Position numbers and translations under genes: made by a program. Below, in pieces: positions 26,244 through 35,083 of a stretch of 64,000 nt of DNA (within the stretch, counting starts at the first letter, position 1; each line of letters begins with the position of its first letter). This stretch comes from Clostridia bacterium (lineage in GTDB: Bacteria > Bacillota > Clostridia > Christensenellales > Aristaeellaceae): assembly GCA_017524615.1 (NCBI GenBank), contig JAFXVJ010000018.1, positions 16,466 to 80,465 on the forward strand. The letters run 5' to 3'. The notes beneath the pieces are model-generated. The model was not told where the DNA came from, ran no database searches, and worked only from the letters and a program-made list of their open reading frames with translations.

Positions 26244-27035
26244 ATGGACATACGGGAAAGACTGGCGGACATTCGCTGCTTTCTGCTGGATATGGACGGC
26301 ACCTTTTATCTGGGCAATCGACTGATCGAAGGATCGCTGGATTTTTTAGCGGCGCTGGAGCGCACCGGACGCCAGTGCCTGTTTTTGACCAACAATTCCT
26401 CCAAATCAGCGGCGTTTTATGAAAAAAAGCTGGAAAAAATGGGGGTGCCAACGCCGTTCCGTCGCGTGCTCACCAGCGGTCAGGCGGCTGCCCGATATGT
26501 CACCGGGCGTTTTCCCGGCCAAAAAGCCTTCCTGCTGGCCAATGAAATAGAAACGGAGGAAATGAGGACGCTGGGGGTGAACATCGATCAGGCGCACCCG
26601 GAATATGTGCTCATCGCCTTCGATACGGAACTGAATTACGAAAAAATGACCATGCTGTGCGATCACGTGCGCGCGGGATTGCCCTATATCGCCACGCATC
26701 CTGATTTCAACTGCCCCACAGAAACGGGCTTCATTCCCGATATCGGGGCCACCATCGCCTATGTGAAGGCCAGCACAGGCCGGGAACCCGACGTGATCAT
26801 CGGCAAGCCTTATGCCGGGATCGTGGATGAAGCCCTGAGGGTGACCGGCCTGAAAAAAGAAGAGATGGCCATGGTGGGAGATCGACTGTACACCGACATC
26901 GCCACCGGCAGAAACTTTGGCATGCTGAGCATCCTGGTGCTGAGCGGCGAAACTACCCGGGAGATGGCCGGCGCATCGCCCATTCAGCCGGATCTGACCT
27001 TTGGCCGGCTTTCGGATATGATTCCTTTTCTGTGA
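26244..27035 (+). CDS. HAD-superfamily IIA phosphatase (NagD/4-nitrophenylphosphatase-like)
   Basis: The product has 263 residues. HAD motifs are present: LLDMDGTFYLG (motif I with DxD), FLTNNSSKS (motif II), GKPYAGIVDEAL (motif III Lys) and MVGDRLYTDIATG (motif IV). The C2 cap insertion between motifs II and III is typical of subclass IIA. Members hydrolyse small sugar or nucleotide phosphates in the cytoplasm; the substrate cannot be told here. GGGAGG upstream and three bases from truB suggest co-transcription. Confidence 0.9.
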   Translation: MDIRERLADIRCFLLDMDGTFYLGNRLIEGSLDFLAALERTGRQCLFLTNNSSKSAAFYEKKLEKMGVPTPFRRVLTSGQAAARYVTGRFPGQKAFLLANEIETEEMRTLGVNIDQAHPEYVLIAFDTELNYEKMTMLCDHVRAGLPYIATHPDFNCPTETGFIPDIGATIAYVKASTGREPDVIIGKPYAGIVDEALRVTGLKKEEMAMVGDRLYTDIATGRNFGMLSILVLSGETTREMAGASPIQPDLTFGRLSDMIPFL

Positions 27036-27044
27036 GGAGACGCC

Positions 27045-27785
27045 ATGAAGAAGCAAGTATCCCGCCTGCTGGTCCTGCTTTTGTGGATCGGTATATGGTG
27101 GATCGCCGCGGGGATCGTTCATCTGCCGCTGCTGCTGCCGGGGCCCTTGGAAACGGGAGAAGCATGGATACGCCTGGCGCAGACCGGCGATTTTTGGCGT
27201 TCCGCCGGCACGACCCTGCTGCGGGTGGCGACGGGGTATGGCTGCGCCGTCCTGGCGGGCGTTTTGCTGGCGGTGCTGTGCCACGCGGTGGGGGCGGCCA
27301 ACGCGTTTTTATCGCCCCTCCGGTCTGTCATCCGGGCCACGCCGGTCTCCTCCTTCATCATCCTGGTGCTGCTGTGGCTGAGCAGGCAGGCGGTGCCCGC
27401 GTTCATTTCTTTTTTGATGGTGCTGCCCATCGTGTGGATGGGGCTGCAGGAGGCGCTGGACAGCCTGGACGCCGGTCTTTTGGAAATGACGAAGATGTAC
27501 CGCTTTTCCCGTTGGAAACGGCTGCGGTATTTTTATTATCCCTCCGTGCGGCCCGCCCTGCTGGCCGCCTGCGTGACGGGGCTGGGCTTCGCGTGGAAAT
27601 CGGGCATTGCGGCGGAGGTAATCGCCCTGCCGCAGTTTTCCATTGGCGGAAAACTGTATGACGCGAAAATCTATCTGGAATCGGCGGATCTGTTCGCCTG
27701 GACGCTGACGGTGATCGCGCTGTCCATGGCGCTGGAGGCGGCGCTGAAGCGGGCGCTGCGAAAGGGAGGCGAAAAAAAGAAATGA
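27045..27785 (+). CDS. ABC transporter permease (SsuC/TauC/ThiX-like)
   Basis: The product has 246 residues with six predicted membrane helices and the BPD_transp_1 cytoplasmic loop (EALDSLDAGLLEMTKMY ... YYPSVRPALLAAC). The style matches permeases of nitrate/sulfonate/taurine/hydroxymethylpyrimidine importers. It starts nine bases after the HAD gene and overlaps the ATPase gene by four bases. No solute-binding protein gene is adjacent, so the substrate is unknown and the binding protein must be elsewhere or absent. Confidence 0.85.
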   Translation: MKKQVSRLLVLLLWIGIWWIAAGIVHLPLLLPGPLETGEAWIRLAQTGDFWRSAGTTLLRVATGYGCAVLAGVLLAVLCHAVGAANAFLSPLRSVIRATPVSSFIILVLLWLSRQAVPAFISFLMVLPIVWMGLQEALDSLDAGLLEMTKMYRFSRWKRLRYFYYPSVRPALLAACVTGLGFAWKSGIAAEVIALPQFSIGGKLYDAKIYLESADLFAWTLTVIALSMALEAALKRALRKGGEKKK

Positions 27786-28354
27786 TTCGTCTGTCCCATG
27801 TGACGGCGGGGTATCCGGGCAAACGGGTGCTGTCGGACCTGAATCTGGAGCTTCCCGACCGCGGCGCTGTGGCGCTGATGGCCCCTTCTGGCTTTGGCAA
27901 GACCACGCTGCTGAGGCTGCTGGCCGGATTGCTTGGGCCGGAAAGCGGAAGCATCGCCGGGCTGGCGGGGAAAAGGACCGCGTTTATGTTTCAGGAAGAC
28001 AGGCTGCTGCCTTGGCTGACGGCGGAAAAAAACGTGGAAATCGTGTGTGACGATCCGGAAAAGGCCCGGTATTGGCTGGAACAAATGGAAATACTCGATG
28101 GCGGCCAGTATCCGGACGCCCTGAGCGGCGGCATGCAGCGGCGGGTGGCCTTGGCGCGCTGCATGGCCTTTGGCGGGGATATGCTGCTGCTGGACGAGCC
28201 TTTCAAGGGGCTGGATGCAGACCTGCGGAAAAGGATCGCGGAGCGCATCAAAGAAAAAGCACCGCTCATGATTCTGGCGGTGCACGATGCGGAAGAAGCG
28301 GCGCTGATGGGCGCGCAGATCATCCGGCTGGATGAACAGATGACGGGGCCGTGA
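27782..28354 (+). CDS. ABC transporter ATP-binding protein (partner of the permease at 27045)
   Basis: The product has 190 residues, short for the SsuB/TauB group (about 240-260). Walker A is APSGFGKTTLLRLLAG (first Gly replaced by Ala), the Q-loop is FMFQEDRLLPWLT, signature LSGGMQRRVALARC, Walker B MLLLDEPFKGLD and switch His in ILAVHDAEEA. The protein stops soon after the H-loop, so the usual C-terminal tail is missing. The sequence before the ABC signature is also compact. It pairs with the permease by overlap. Confidence 0.87.
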   Translation: MIRLSHVTAGYPGKRVLSDLNLELPDRGAVALMAPSGFGKTTLLRLLAGLLGPESGSIAGLAGKRTAFMFQEDRLLPWLTAEKNVEIVCDDPEKARYWLEQMEILDGGQYPDALSGGMQRRVALARCMAFGGDMLLLDEPFKGLDADLRKRIAERIKEKAPLMILAVHDAEEAALMGAQIIRLDEQMTGP

Positions 28355-28372
28355 ATCCTCCTGCGGCCGGAA

Positions 28373-28921
28373 TCATGCAGTGCATGCGGCGGCAATGTGG
28401 ACAAAGGCAGGGGCATGGCCGGTGGCAGGCAAATAGACGTGGAGAAAATCCTCCATCTTCATGCGGATGGAAGCGGTGTTGACACAGGGATGGCAGCCCA
28501 GGAATTCCCCTGCGGGCAGATCGTCATCCAGCACCAAATGCACGTCCCGGGCGCTGGGAAACAGCAGGCCCATGGGGCTCACCGCCCCCGGGGCAATGTG
28601 CAGCAGCTGCATCATGTGCTCGGGCGTGCCGAAGGACAGGCGGCTGACGCCCAGCTGCTTGGACACATCCTTGGTTTTGAACTGCTTGTCTTCCCGGATC
28701 ATCAGCAGATAAAAGACGGTCTTTTGCTGGTTGCACAGAAAGAGGTTTTTGCAAATGATCCCGCCCAGCACCTGATCCGCCGCCCGGCAATCCTCCATGG
28801 TGTGCACCGGGCCGTGATCGATGCGGTCGAAAGGAATGGCCAGACGGTCCAAATAACGGTACACCGCGCCTTCCGGATCCGGACGGACATCCGCAGGCGC
28901 GCCGTGGCAGAGGGTATACAT
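28373..28921 (-). CDS. YbaK/PrdX-like prolyl-tRNA editing protein
   Basis: The product has 182 residues from ATG at 28921, eight bases behind AAGGAG; a GTG at 28930 is too close to that site. The fold is the YbaK/ProRS INS domain: IPFDRIDHGPVHTMEDC, the catalytic Lys in GGIICKNLFLCNQQKT, and the GAVSPMGLLFPSARDVHLVLD block. Free-standing PrdX (ProXp-ala) deacylates Ala-tRNA(Pro). The length and motifs fit that branch better than YbaK. It converges with the ABC genes and its upstream side is a dispersed repeat. Confidence 0.88.
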   Translation of the reverse strand: MYTLCHGAPADVRPDPEGAVYRYLDRLAIPFDRIDHGPVHTMEDCRAADQVLGGIICKNLFLCNQQKTVFYLLMIREDKQFKTKDVSKQLGVSRLSFGTPEHMMQLLHIAPGAVSPMGLLFPSARDVHLVLDDDLPAGEFLGCHPCVNTASIRMKMEDFLHVYLPATGHAPAFVHIAAACTA

Positions 28922-28946
28922 GCTTTTCACTCCTTATACAGAATTC

Positions 28947-29084
28947 TGATGAAAAGGAGCCATCTTTTCGGCCCTTTTTCGCCTGGCTGCGCTTCATTCC
29001 GGTCAACGCAGCGCTGCTGTGCCTCCCTCCATTCAGCTTTGCCAGAACAAAAAACGGCTCGAAAATCTTATCTCCTTTTCATCG
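28947..29084. repeat. Dispersed palindromic element (MITE-like), copy 2
   Basis: Imperfect terminal inverted repeats face each other: GATGAAAAGGAGCCATCTTT at the left and, on the minus strand from 29084, GATGAAAAGGAGATAAGATT. The core (TTCATTCCGGTCAACGCAGC, 28993-29012; CCTCCCTCCATTCAGCTT, 29022-29039) is nearly identical to the copy at 51379-51540. It fills the whole gap between two minus-strand genes and has no transposase. Confidence 0.75.
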
Positions 29085-29094
29085 GAGTTTCGTA

Positions 29095-30219
29095 TTACAG
29101 CACGATATCGCCCACGCCGAACCCGCGGGGCATGGGCTCTTCCCGGAGAAAAGTAAAACTCTCATCCCGCAGAAGCGGCAAGAAATAAGCAAAGGGCAGA
29201 CGGGTGAATTCGCAGCCATAGCTGCTTTGACCGAACCAGCCGCCTTCCACGGCCTTCAAATGCAGATCCCGGGCGAACTTGGTGCGATTGGAGCAATCAT
29301 GCACCAGGAGGGGCCATTTTTCCTCATCGGCCTGCTTCATCAGCGTCAGGGTCAGATCCTGGCTCCAGATCGGGGAAATGTAGCCCTGCCGGCACATATA
29401 CAGGTTTTCCCCGGCATAATTGTCGATGTTGTTTTCGTTCAGATGCAGCTCGGCGCAGTTGATGAAATCAATGCCGGTTTTGAAAATCTGCGCCTTCTTT
29501 TGCAGAAACAGATCATAAAACTCCGGCGTCATGGGGGTTTCGATGCCCACCTGGGGGAAGTATTCCCGGGCGATGGCCATTTTCTCGATCACCCGGTCCG
29601 CGCAGTGGGAAGCGCCCAGATTGAAGCGGATTTCGTCCAGGCCTGCCTCCGCCAGCGCCTTCAGATTCTCCCGGCTGGCGTTCAGGCCGTTGGTGTACAG
29701 GTGCTGATGGACGCCCGCCTCATGGAAGATCCGCACTGCGCCGTAGTACTTTTCGATCTCCATGAAGGGCTCCAGGTACACATAGGAAATGCCGGTGGGC
29801 TTTTTGTGAATGGACAATAACAGCGGCAGATCCTCCTCGTAAAACTTGGTGCCGCCGATTTCCCACATGCCATCGCCCACTGGAGGCTGGGCGTCCAGGC
29901 AGCCGTAATCATAGCAGAAAGGACAGTTCGCGTTGCAGCGGTTTGTCTTTCGCACGGCGCTCAGGCCCGTGCCCAGCAGGCAGGATTTGCACCCGCCGGG
30001 AAAGCGGGAAAAATCGCCCACGTAATAGGTGCGATCCTGAAGGGATTGCAGGCCGGGGATTGCGCGCATCATCCGCTCCCGCCGGGCGTTCACCGCGCGC
30101 TCGATCTGGGCAAAAACGGACAGGGCGATTTCCATCTGCTGCGGCATCAGATCCTCATCCTCCGGCAGCTGGGCAAAGAATTCAAACCAGGTCAGGGCGT
30201 CCTTCTTGGAAATGTTCAT
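29095..30219 (-). CDS. Radical SAM protein
   Basis: The product has 374 residues from ATG at 30219 (GGAGGAG upstream); the frame runs to 30237. The cluster motif is CNANCPFC (Cys-X3-Cys-X2-Cys), about 100 residues in, preceded by another Cys pair (GGCKSCLLG). The half-barrel follows with YLEPFMEIEKYY, HLYTNGLNAS, and DEIRFNLGASH. It resembles AlbB/PflA-like activases annotated only as radical SAM in Clostridia and Spirochaetes. No substrate peptide or partner enzyme lies next to it. Additional cysteines late in the protein (MCRQGY, HDCSN, YGCEF) may hold a second cluster. The reaction is not known. Confidence 0.85.
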   Translation of the reverse strand: MNISKKDALTWFEFFAQLPEDEDLMPQQMEIALSVFAQIERAVNARRERMMRAIPGLQSLQDRTYYVGDFSRFPGGCKSCLLGTGLSAVRKTNRCNANCPFCYDYGCLDAQPPVGDGMWEIGGTKFYEEDLPLLLSIHKKPTGISYVYLEPFMEIEKYYGAVRIFHEAGVHQHLYTNGLNASRENLKALAEAGLDEIRFNLGASHCADRVIEKMAIAREYFPQVGIETPMTPEFYDLFLQKKAQIFKTGIDFINCAELHLNENNIDNYAGENLYMCRQGYISPIWSQDLTLTLMKQADEEKWPLLVHDCSNRTKFARDLHLKAVEGGWFGQSSYGCEFTRLPFAYFLPLLRDESFTFLREEPMPRGFGVGDIVL

Positions 30220-30269
30220 GGGCTCCTCCGCATACAAGCATGGTTATATCACCATGCTATTATAACAAA

Positions 30270-30307
30270 AATCCGCCGCCGGGAAAAGCCCCAGGCGGCG
30301 GTTTTCT
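30270..30307 (-). terminator. Bidirectional terminator after the kinase operon
   Basis: CCGCCGCC and GGCGGCGG pair, with TTTT on the plus side and TTTTT (minus strand) on the other. It ends the minus-strand kinase transcript before the radical SAM gene. Confidence 0.75.
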
Positions 30308-30413
30308 GCCGATCCGGATATGCTTGATGGCTCGGAACTGCCTCCGGCCTCACGAAAGCATGCATGGAAAGGGGACAGCGCGCCTTGATTTCTGGTGCGG
30401 GGATTGCCCGCCT

Positions 30414-32570
30414 TTACTCTATGCCGAGGAATTCCTGGCTCCCGGCATCGTAGGTATAGTATCCGCTGCTGACCGATCCCGTGGAAAACACATGGATTTT
30501 CTCGGTTTGATTGGTGTAGCGCCAGGTGAGCGAAGCGCCGTTCTTACTCACCGTCACGGCGTTGCCGCTCACGGAGCGGAGGCCCCCTTCATCGCTGCCC
30601 ACGCGCATGCACCGCACGGTCAATCCATCCTGCGGTTCCGCGCTGGCGGCGGTATCCACCGCGTAGTATGTGATCGCATCCAGCACATCCCCCGTGAACG
30701 CTATGCTGCCCGGCTGTTCCCCGCGGGGAGGGGTGATGAGCGCTTCCGCGTCTGGATCCAGGCTGCTGACTGTGCATGGGATCCCGTTCTTCATGCCCTG
30801 TACCGTCGCGCTTTGCATGGAGAAATCCGAATACGTGCCGGGAGTATAGGTAACGGTATACCGCGCCTTGCCGTTTTCCGAAGTAGGCGTCTGCGTGAGG
30901 CTGCCTCCTAAGCCCTCCGTCAGGTCCACCGTGGGCAGCAGCGGGAAATCCTTGAGCGTCTGGGGGATCTGGCCGGGCTGAATGAGGGAATCCCAGCCTT
31001 TCTCGTTCAAATCATCCATCCTTTGGCTCAGCTCCTGCTCCGTCAGGCTGAAGCCAGGAGCATGTGCCTGCCCGCCCAGTCCCAGCAAGCCGGATAGTTG
31101 TGGCCAGAGCAGGAAGGCCGCCGCGCCCACGGCGATGAGCGCGCCTAACAGGATCCACAGCCATGCCTTTCCCTTTTTCTTTTCTTTGGGCATGGGCGCC
31201 GGCATGGGATCAAAGGCATCCCGCTGCTGTGGCTGATTCTTTTTGCTTTTCCTGCCCCTGGCGGGCTGCTCTGTGCGCTGATTCGTCTGCACCGGCTGAT
31301 CCCAGGGGGCAAAATCATTCTGCTGCGCTGTGAAAGCGGGCTGCATCCAGCTTTCCTGCGGCGCCGCTGTGCCCGGGTTCATCCAGCTTTCCTGCTGGAC
31401 GGGAGCGGGGGCCTGACCCCGGGGCTGCTTGGGCTGCCTGGGGGGCTTGGGTTCCTTGGGCGGCTTTTGCTTTTTTTCCCGCTGAGGCGGCATGGGGGGA
31501 ACGGGCTGCTGCGGGCTGGGCATGGGAGGAACAGGCTGCTGCTGGACGGGCATGGGCGGCATCTGCTGCCGGATGGGCTGCTGCATTTGAATGGGCCGGG
31601 CTGCTTCCTGATCGGCCGGATAAGGCCCTGCGCCGCCCTGCTGGGCCCACAAAAGCGCCTCGCGCATTTGAGCGGCGCTGGCAAAGCGGCGCTCCGGCTG
31701 ATACGCGCAAGCCTGCAGGATCACTTTTGCCAACGCCGGCGACACCCGGTGGGGCGGGGGCAGCGGCTCGCCGTTGATGCGGCGGCTGAAAGCGGCTTTG
31801 CGCTGTTCCGCGGAAGGCACTGTGCCATCATCCGGCAGGAAGGGCAGGCGGCTGCCGTTGCCCAGCCAATAGAGCACCATGCCCAAGGAATAAATGTCGA
31901 CCCGGGCGGCGGCGTCCATATCCGCCTCCTTGAGCACAGAGGTGTATACCTCCGGCGCCATATAGTTGGGCGTTCCCTTGCGGGACATCCCATTGGTCAC
32001 GCGATCCAGGTTCCGGGCCACGCCGAAATCGCCCAATTTGAAAACGCCGTTTTCGTTGACGAAAATATTCTCCGGCTTCACGTCCCGATGTACGATATTC
32101 TTTTTGCGGCAGATATCCAGCGCCGTGCACACATCCACCCCCAGCCTGATGATGGCCTGCTCGTCCATGGGGGCGGCAGCCATATGCTTCATCAGCGGGG
32201 TGAGCAGTTCCATGCGGATCAGGATGCGCCAGGCCTGCTCCTCCTTGTTGTAAAGGATCTTGTAATCGTCAATGGCCACGATGTTGGTGTATCCTTTGAC
32301 GGAATCCATCATTTTGATTTCGGAGGAGTAATCACGCACCACTTCTTTATAATAATCAAAGGTCTGCTCCGGGGTCATGCCCTCGGCCCGCAGCTCCTCC
32401 ATTTCGCTTTCGTCCCGGGGGATCTGGGTGATTTTGATGGCAGCATAGGAAGTGCCGGCCAGATCCTGGCGGCGTGCCTTATACACCGTGCCGAACGCGC
32501 CGCCGCCCAGCTTGTCCGTGATCTCCCAATCGGGCCAGACCTGACGCACGATCCATTGTTCCTTTTCCAT
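30414..32570 (-). CDS. Membrane Ser/Thr protein kinase, PknB-like, with Pro-rich linker and extracellular domain
   Basis: The product has 718 residues. The kinase domain (about 13-305) has every key element: LGGGAFGTVYKAR loop, Lys46 in AAIKI, IVHRDVKPEN with Asp163, DFG at 181-183, and GTPNYMAPEVY. A Pro/Gln-rich linker (about 320-400) carries two ESWM repeats. One membrane helix spans about 468-490 (AWLWILLGALIAVGAAAFLL). The outside part (about 491-718) is not a PASTA array; it is strand-rich and unrecognised. The kinase ends a three-gene run with a PP2C phosphatase and a pseudokinase, the usual writer-eraser pairing of Hanks-type kinases. The outside domain likely senses an envelope ligand. 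Confidence 0.92.
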   Translation of the reverse strand: MEKEQWIVRQVWPDWEITDKLGGGAFGTVYKARRQDLAGTSYAAIKITQIPRDESEMEELRAEGMTPEQTFDYYKEVVRDYSSEIKMMDSVKGYTNIVAIDDYKILYNKEEQAWRILIRMELLTPLMKHMAAAPMDEQAIIRLGVDVCTALDICRKKNIVHRDVKPENIFVNENGVFKLGDFGVARNLDRVTNGMSRKGTPNYMAPEVYTSVLKEADMDAAARVDIYSLGMVLYWLGNGSRLPFLPDDGTVPSAEQRKAAFSRRINGEPLPPPHRVSPALAKVILQACAYQPERRFASAAQMREALLWAQQGGAGPYPADQEAARPIQMQQPIRQQMPPMPVQQQPVPPMPSPQQPVPPMPPQREKKQKPPKEPKPPRQPKQPRGQAPAPVQQESWMNPGTAAPQESWMQPAFTAQQNDFAPWDQPVQTNQRTEQPARGRKSKKNQPQQRDAFDPMPAPMPKEKKKGKAWLWILLGALIAVGAAAFLLWPQLSGLLGLGGQAHAPGFSLTEQELSQRMDDLNEKGWDSLIQPGQIPQTLKDFPLLPTVDLTEGLGGSLTQTPTSENGKARYTVTYTPGTYSDFSMQSATVQGMKNGIPCTVSSLDPDAEALITPPRGEQPGSIAFTGDVLDAITYYAVDTAASAEPQDGLTVRCMRVGSDEGGLRSVSGNAVTVSKNGASLTWRYTNQTEKIHVFSTGSVSSGYYTYDAGSQEFLGIE

Positions 32571-32639
32571 CGCAAGGTTCCTCCCTCATTCGTGTATCCC
32601 GTTTCCCACCGCATCCGGCAGGGAGAGGCCGGCTGATCT

Positions 32640-33407
32640 CTATGAAGAGAAGAACCGGAATAACCGTTTTCTGTCAGGCGACGCCGCCTGCACGTAAATT
32701 GCCGTCACATTGTCCCGCCCGCCGTTTTCCAGCGCCCGGGCCATCAGCTGCCGCACGGCTTCCCGTGGCGGCATGGAGGATAGGACAGCCTGAATCCCGC
32801 CCGCCTCCACCATATCCGTCAGCCCGTCGGAGCACAGCAGATATCCATCCCCCGGCAGCACTTCCGTTTCTGTGATCTGGGGTTCCAGCCGCATTTCCGT
32901 TTCCGGTATGCCCAGAAACTGAAACAGCGGCGGCTTCATGCCGGGATATCCCGGCATCACGTGATCCACGGACAACTGCGTCATGCTGCCCTGGCGCAGG
33001 CGATAAATGCGGCTGTCGCCCACATTGCACAGCCAGGCCCGTCCGGCGCGGAACAGCGCCATGGCCGCGGTGGTGCCGCAGATCTTCAAGCCGTTTTCCG
33101 CCGTAAAGGCGCAGATGGCCCGATTGGCTTCCAAACAGCACTGCAGCAGGGCCTGCCCTTTCCCGCCGGGATCCGTTACCGACGCATGCTGCGCCGCGAG
33201 AAAGGAGGCAGCCTCTCCCCGCTGTTCGCCGCCCATGCCGTCAAAAACGCCGAATAGCGCGCCTGCCTGATCCTGAACGGCGCCGCTGATCACGTCCTCC
33301 GTGCCCATGGAGCCCATGGGCAGATAATGACCCAGGCAGATCAAATTGTCCTGATTCATCCGCCGCACGTTTCCCTGATGGCTGGCATACGCATAGCTCA
33401 GCTCCAT
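32640..33407 (-). CDS. PP2C-family protein phosphatase
   Basis: The product is 256 residues from the ATG at 33407; AGGAGG is 14 bases upstream. An ATG at 33494 would add 29 residues and overlap the upstream gene, but has no clear ribosome site. Metal motifs are intact: GNVRRMNQDN, GVFDGMGGEQRGE, LLCSDGLTDMV and GGRDNVTAI. These enzymes remove phosphate from Ser/Thr and antagonise PknB-type kinases. It lies between the pseudokinase gene and the kinase gene, with 69 bases to the latter. Confidence 0.92.
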   Translation of the reverse strand: MELSYAYASHQGNVRRMNQDNLICLGHYLPMGSMGTEDVISGAVQDQAGALFGVFDGMGGEQRGEAASFLAAQHASVTDPGGKGQALLQCCLEANRAICAFTAENGLKICGTTAAMALFRAGRAWLCNVGDSRIYRLRQGSMTQLSVDHVMPGYPGMKPPLFQFLGIPETEMRLEPQITETEVLPGDGYLLCSDGLTDMVEAGGIQAVLSSMPPREAVRQLMARALENGGRDNVTAIYVQAASPDRKRLFRFFSS

Positions 33408-33450
33408 CCGCTTGTCCGCCGCCTCCTGTTTGCTTTCCGCGTTCGCCGCT

Positions 33451-34743
33451 TCATTTGATCGTTTTGTCCAGATCGTCGATTTCCGGCCACTCATCCACGG
33501 GCCGGGCCTGAAAGGAGGCCAAGGGCTCCGCGGGCATCGCCGGGGGCGGCGCGGGCGTCACCGGATCCTGCCCGTCATCGCCAGCGTCCGGCGCGGCTGA
33601 TTCTTGTTCTGGAAGCGATGTATCTTCCGCTGGTATATCCGGCTCCGGCGCGGGTTCATCCGGGACGGACTGGCCGCACGGCGCGTCCATCGGGGGGCAT
33701 TCCATGGGCGCACTGACCGCGGGAGCATCCGCTTCCGTGCTGTCATGCGGCAGGGCAGGAATATCCTCCTCACTCGGCTGAGGCGCAGGCACTGCCGGAA
33801 CGGACGGCGCAGGCGCCTCCGGCCTGGCGGGTTCTTTTTCGGGCTGGGGGACAGGCTGAACCGGCGGCATGGGAGCGGCGGGCCGTTCCCGCATCGCCGC
33901 GTCTTGCATCGCCCGCAGCATCGCGCCCGCCCCGGCATACCGGTCTCCCGGACGGAAGGCGCAGGCGGGACGCAGCAGCGCCGCCAGCGCGTCCGAGGCC
34001 AGCATGGGACGGGGCAATATGCAGTTGCGCAAATCCCGCGGCCGCTGATCGGGCTGCGGATGCATCAGGATGCCCGCCTCCGGCGGCAGGAAACCGTTGT
34101 TCATGATCTGATACGCCGTCATGCCCCATAGGAACACATCCGCCTTTTGCAGCGCTTCCGCGTCATTGGGCCGAAGGGCGCTCTGCTCGGGCGCGGCAAG
34201 ACTTCTCTTGTCCGCGGGGTCGGGGATCACCTCGCCCAGACTGTCCCGCACGGGGAAACCGCCCAAACGGTATTCACCCCAGCGGCCCATAAAAATCCGC
34301 TCCGGGCTGATGGCGCCGTGGAACAGGCGGTTTTCATGGCAATAGGAAAGCCCCGCCGTAATGTCGCGCAACAGACGGCGCATTTCGCTTTCCCCGTGCG
34401 GCAGCCGGCCCCACTGGGAAATCAGGCTGGGCAGCAGCGCGGTGCGGACAAAAATCACCGATCCCCGGCCCTCCGGATCCTGCCACACGGTCACATCCTC
34501 GGGCAGCAGCAGATACGGACATGCGCCCAGACGCATTTGCGCCCGGATGGCCTGTACATAACGATTCACGGCGGCATCCGCCTGTTCGTTCCGGCCCGAG
34601 ATCACCACCGCGCGAATGGCCGCTTCGCTGCCGGCCTGTTTATTCTTTTCTGCCCGGAACACCGTGGAATACGCGGTGCGGCCGATCGTTTCCATCAGCC
34701 GCCATTCCGGCCACTGCGCCTGCAGCATGCTTTGAAAATCCAT
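33451..34743 (-). CDS. Protein pseudokinase with long Pro/Glu-rich tail
   Basis: The product has 430 residues; GGAGGCGGGATC precedes the ATG. Residues 8-280 follow a Hanks-type kinase fold, and the start (LQAQWPEWRLMETIGRTAYS) mirrors the true kinase downstream (VRQVWPDWEITDKLGGGAFG). The catalytic residues are gone: the Gly-rich loop is IGRTAYS, the ATP-binding Lys is Arg44 (AAIRA), HRDxKPEN is HGAISPERI (142-150) and DFG is GGF (161-163). An APE-like AAPEQS and a ProAspVal-type KADVFLWGMTAYQI remain. Residues 285-430 are Pro/Ala/Glu/Asp-rich with no membrane segment and end DDLDKTIK, whose Thr could be phosphorylated. Likely a regulatory scaffold for the kinase/phosphatase pair. Confidence 0.85.
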   Translation of the reverse strand: MDFQSMLQAQWPEWRLMETIGRTAYSTVFRAEKNKQAGSEAAIRAVVISGRNEQADAAVNRYVQAIRAQMRLGACPYLLLPEDVTVWQDPEGRGSVIFVRTALLPSLISQWGRLPHGESEMRRLLRDITAGLSYCHENRLFHGAISPERIFMGRWGEYRLGGFPVRDSLGEVIPDPADKRSLAAPEQSALRPNDAEALQKADVFLWGMTAYQIMNNGFLPPEAGILMHPQPDQRPRDLRNCILPRPMLASDALAALLRPACAFRPGDRYAGAGAMLRAMQDAAMRERPAAPMPPVQPVPQPEKEPARPEAPAPSVPAVPAPQPSEEDIPALPHDSTEADAPAVSAPMECPPMDAPCGQSVPDEPAPEPDIPAEDTSLPEQESAAPDAGDDGQDPVTPAPPPAMPAEPLASFQARPVDEWPEIDDLDKTIK

Positions 34744-35083
34744 GATCCCGCCTCCTTTTCCGCTTCCCCTGCCTTTGAGCAGCCGGAGTTTCTGCGGTGT
34801 CAGCCTGTATGTATATCCATTCAGCCTATTTTACCATATACCGCGCCCAAAATCCACCGTTTCTATCCGGATCGGCCGGTGAATCGGCAGCGGATTTTAT
34901 CACAAATCCATCAATTTTCTATTGCGTTTTTAAGAGGACGGATGCAAGGTGGCGTTTCCGGGCAGTCCGCCGACGGCTGGGGCTATCCGCCGGCCTTCCC
35001 GGAAAGAAATCTGGGGGAAAGCGCGTTTGGCCTTCCCCCCATACGGTTTTCCCCGAAATGCGCTGCCTGATCAGGGGATGCGC
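34744..35083. other. Intergenic region upstream of the pseudokinase operon
   Basis: No coding frame is credible. A TAAAAT-type -10 for the minus-strand operon is visible near 34830, with no clear -35. A large imperfect palindrome (about 34955-35007, TTTCCGGG...CCCGGAAA) and a GGGGGAAG/CTTTCCCCC-type hairpin (about 35013-35042) lie beyond the end of the zinc-binding protein gene and may act as its terminator. Confidence 0.4.
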
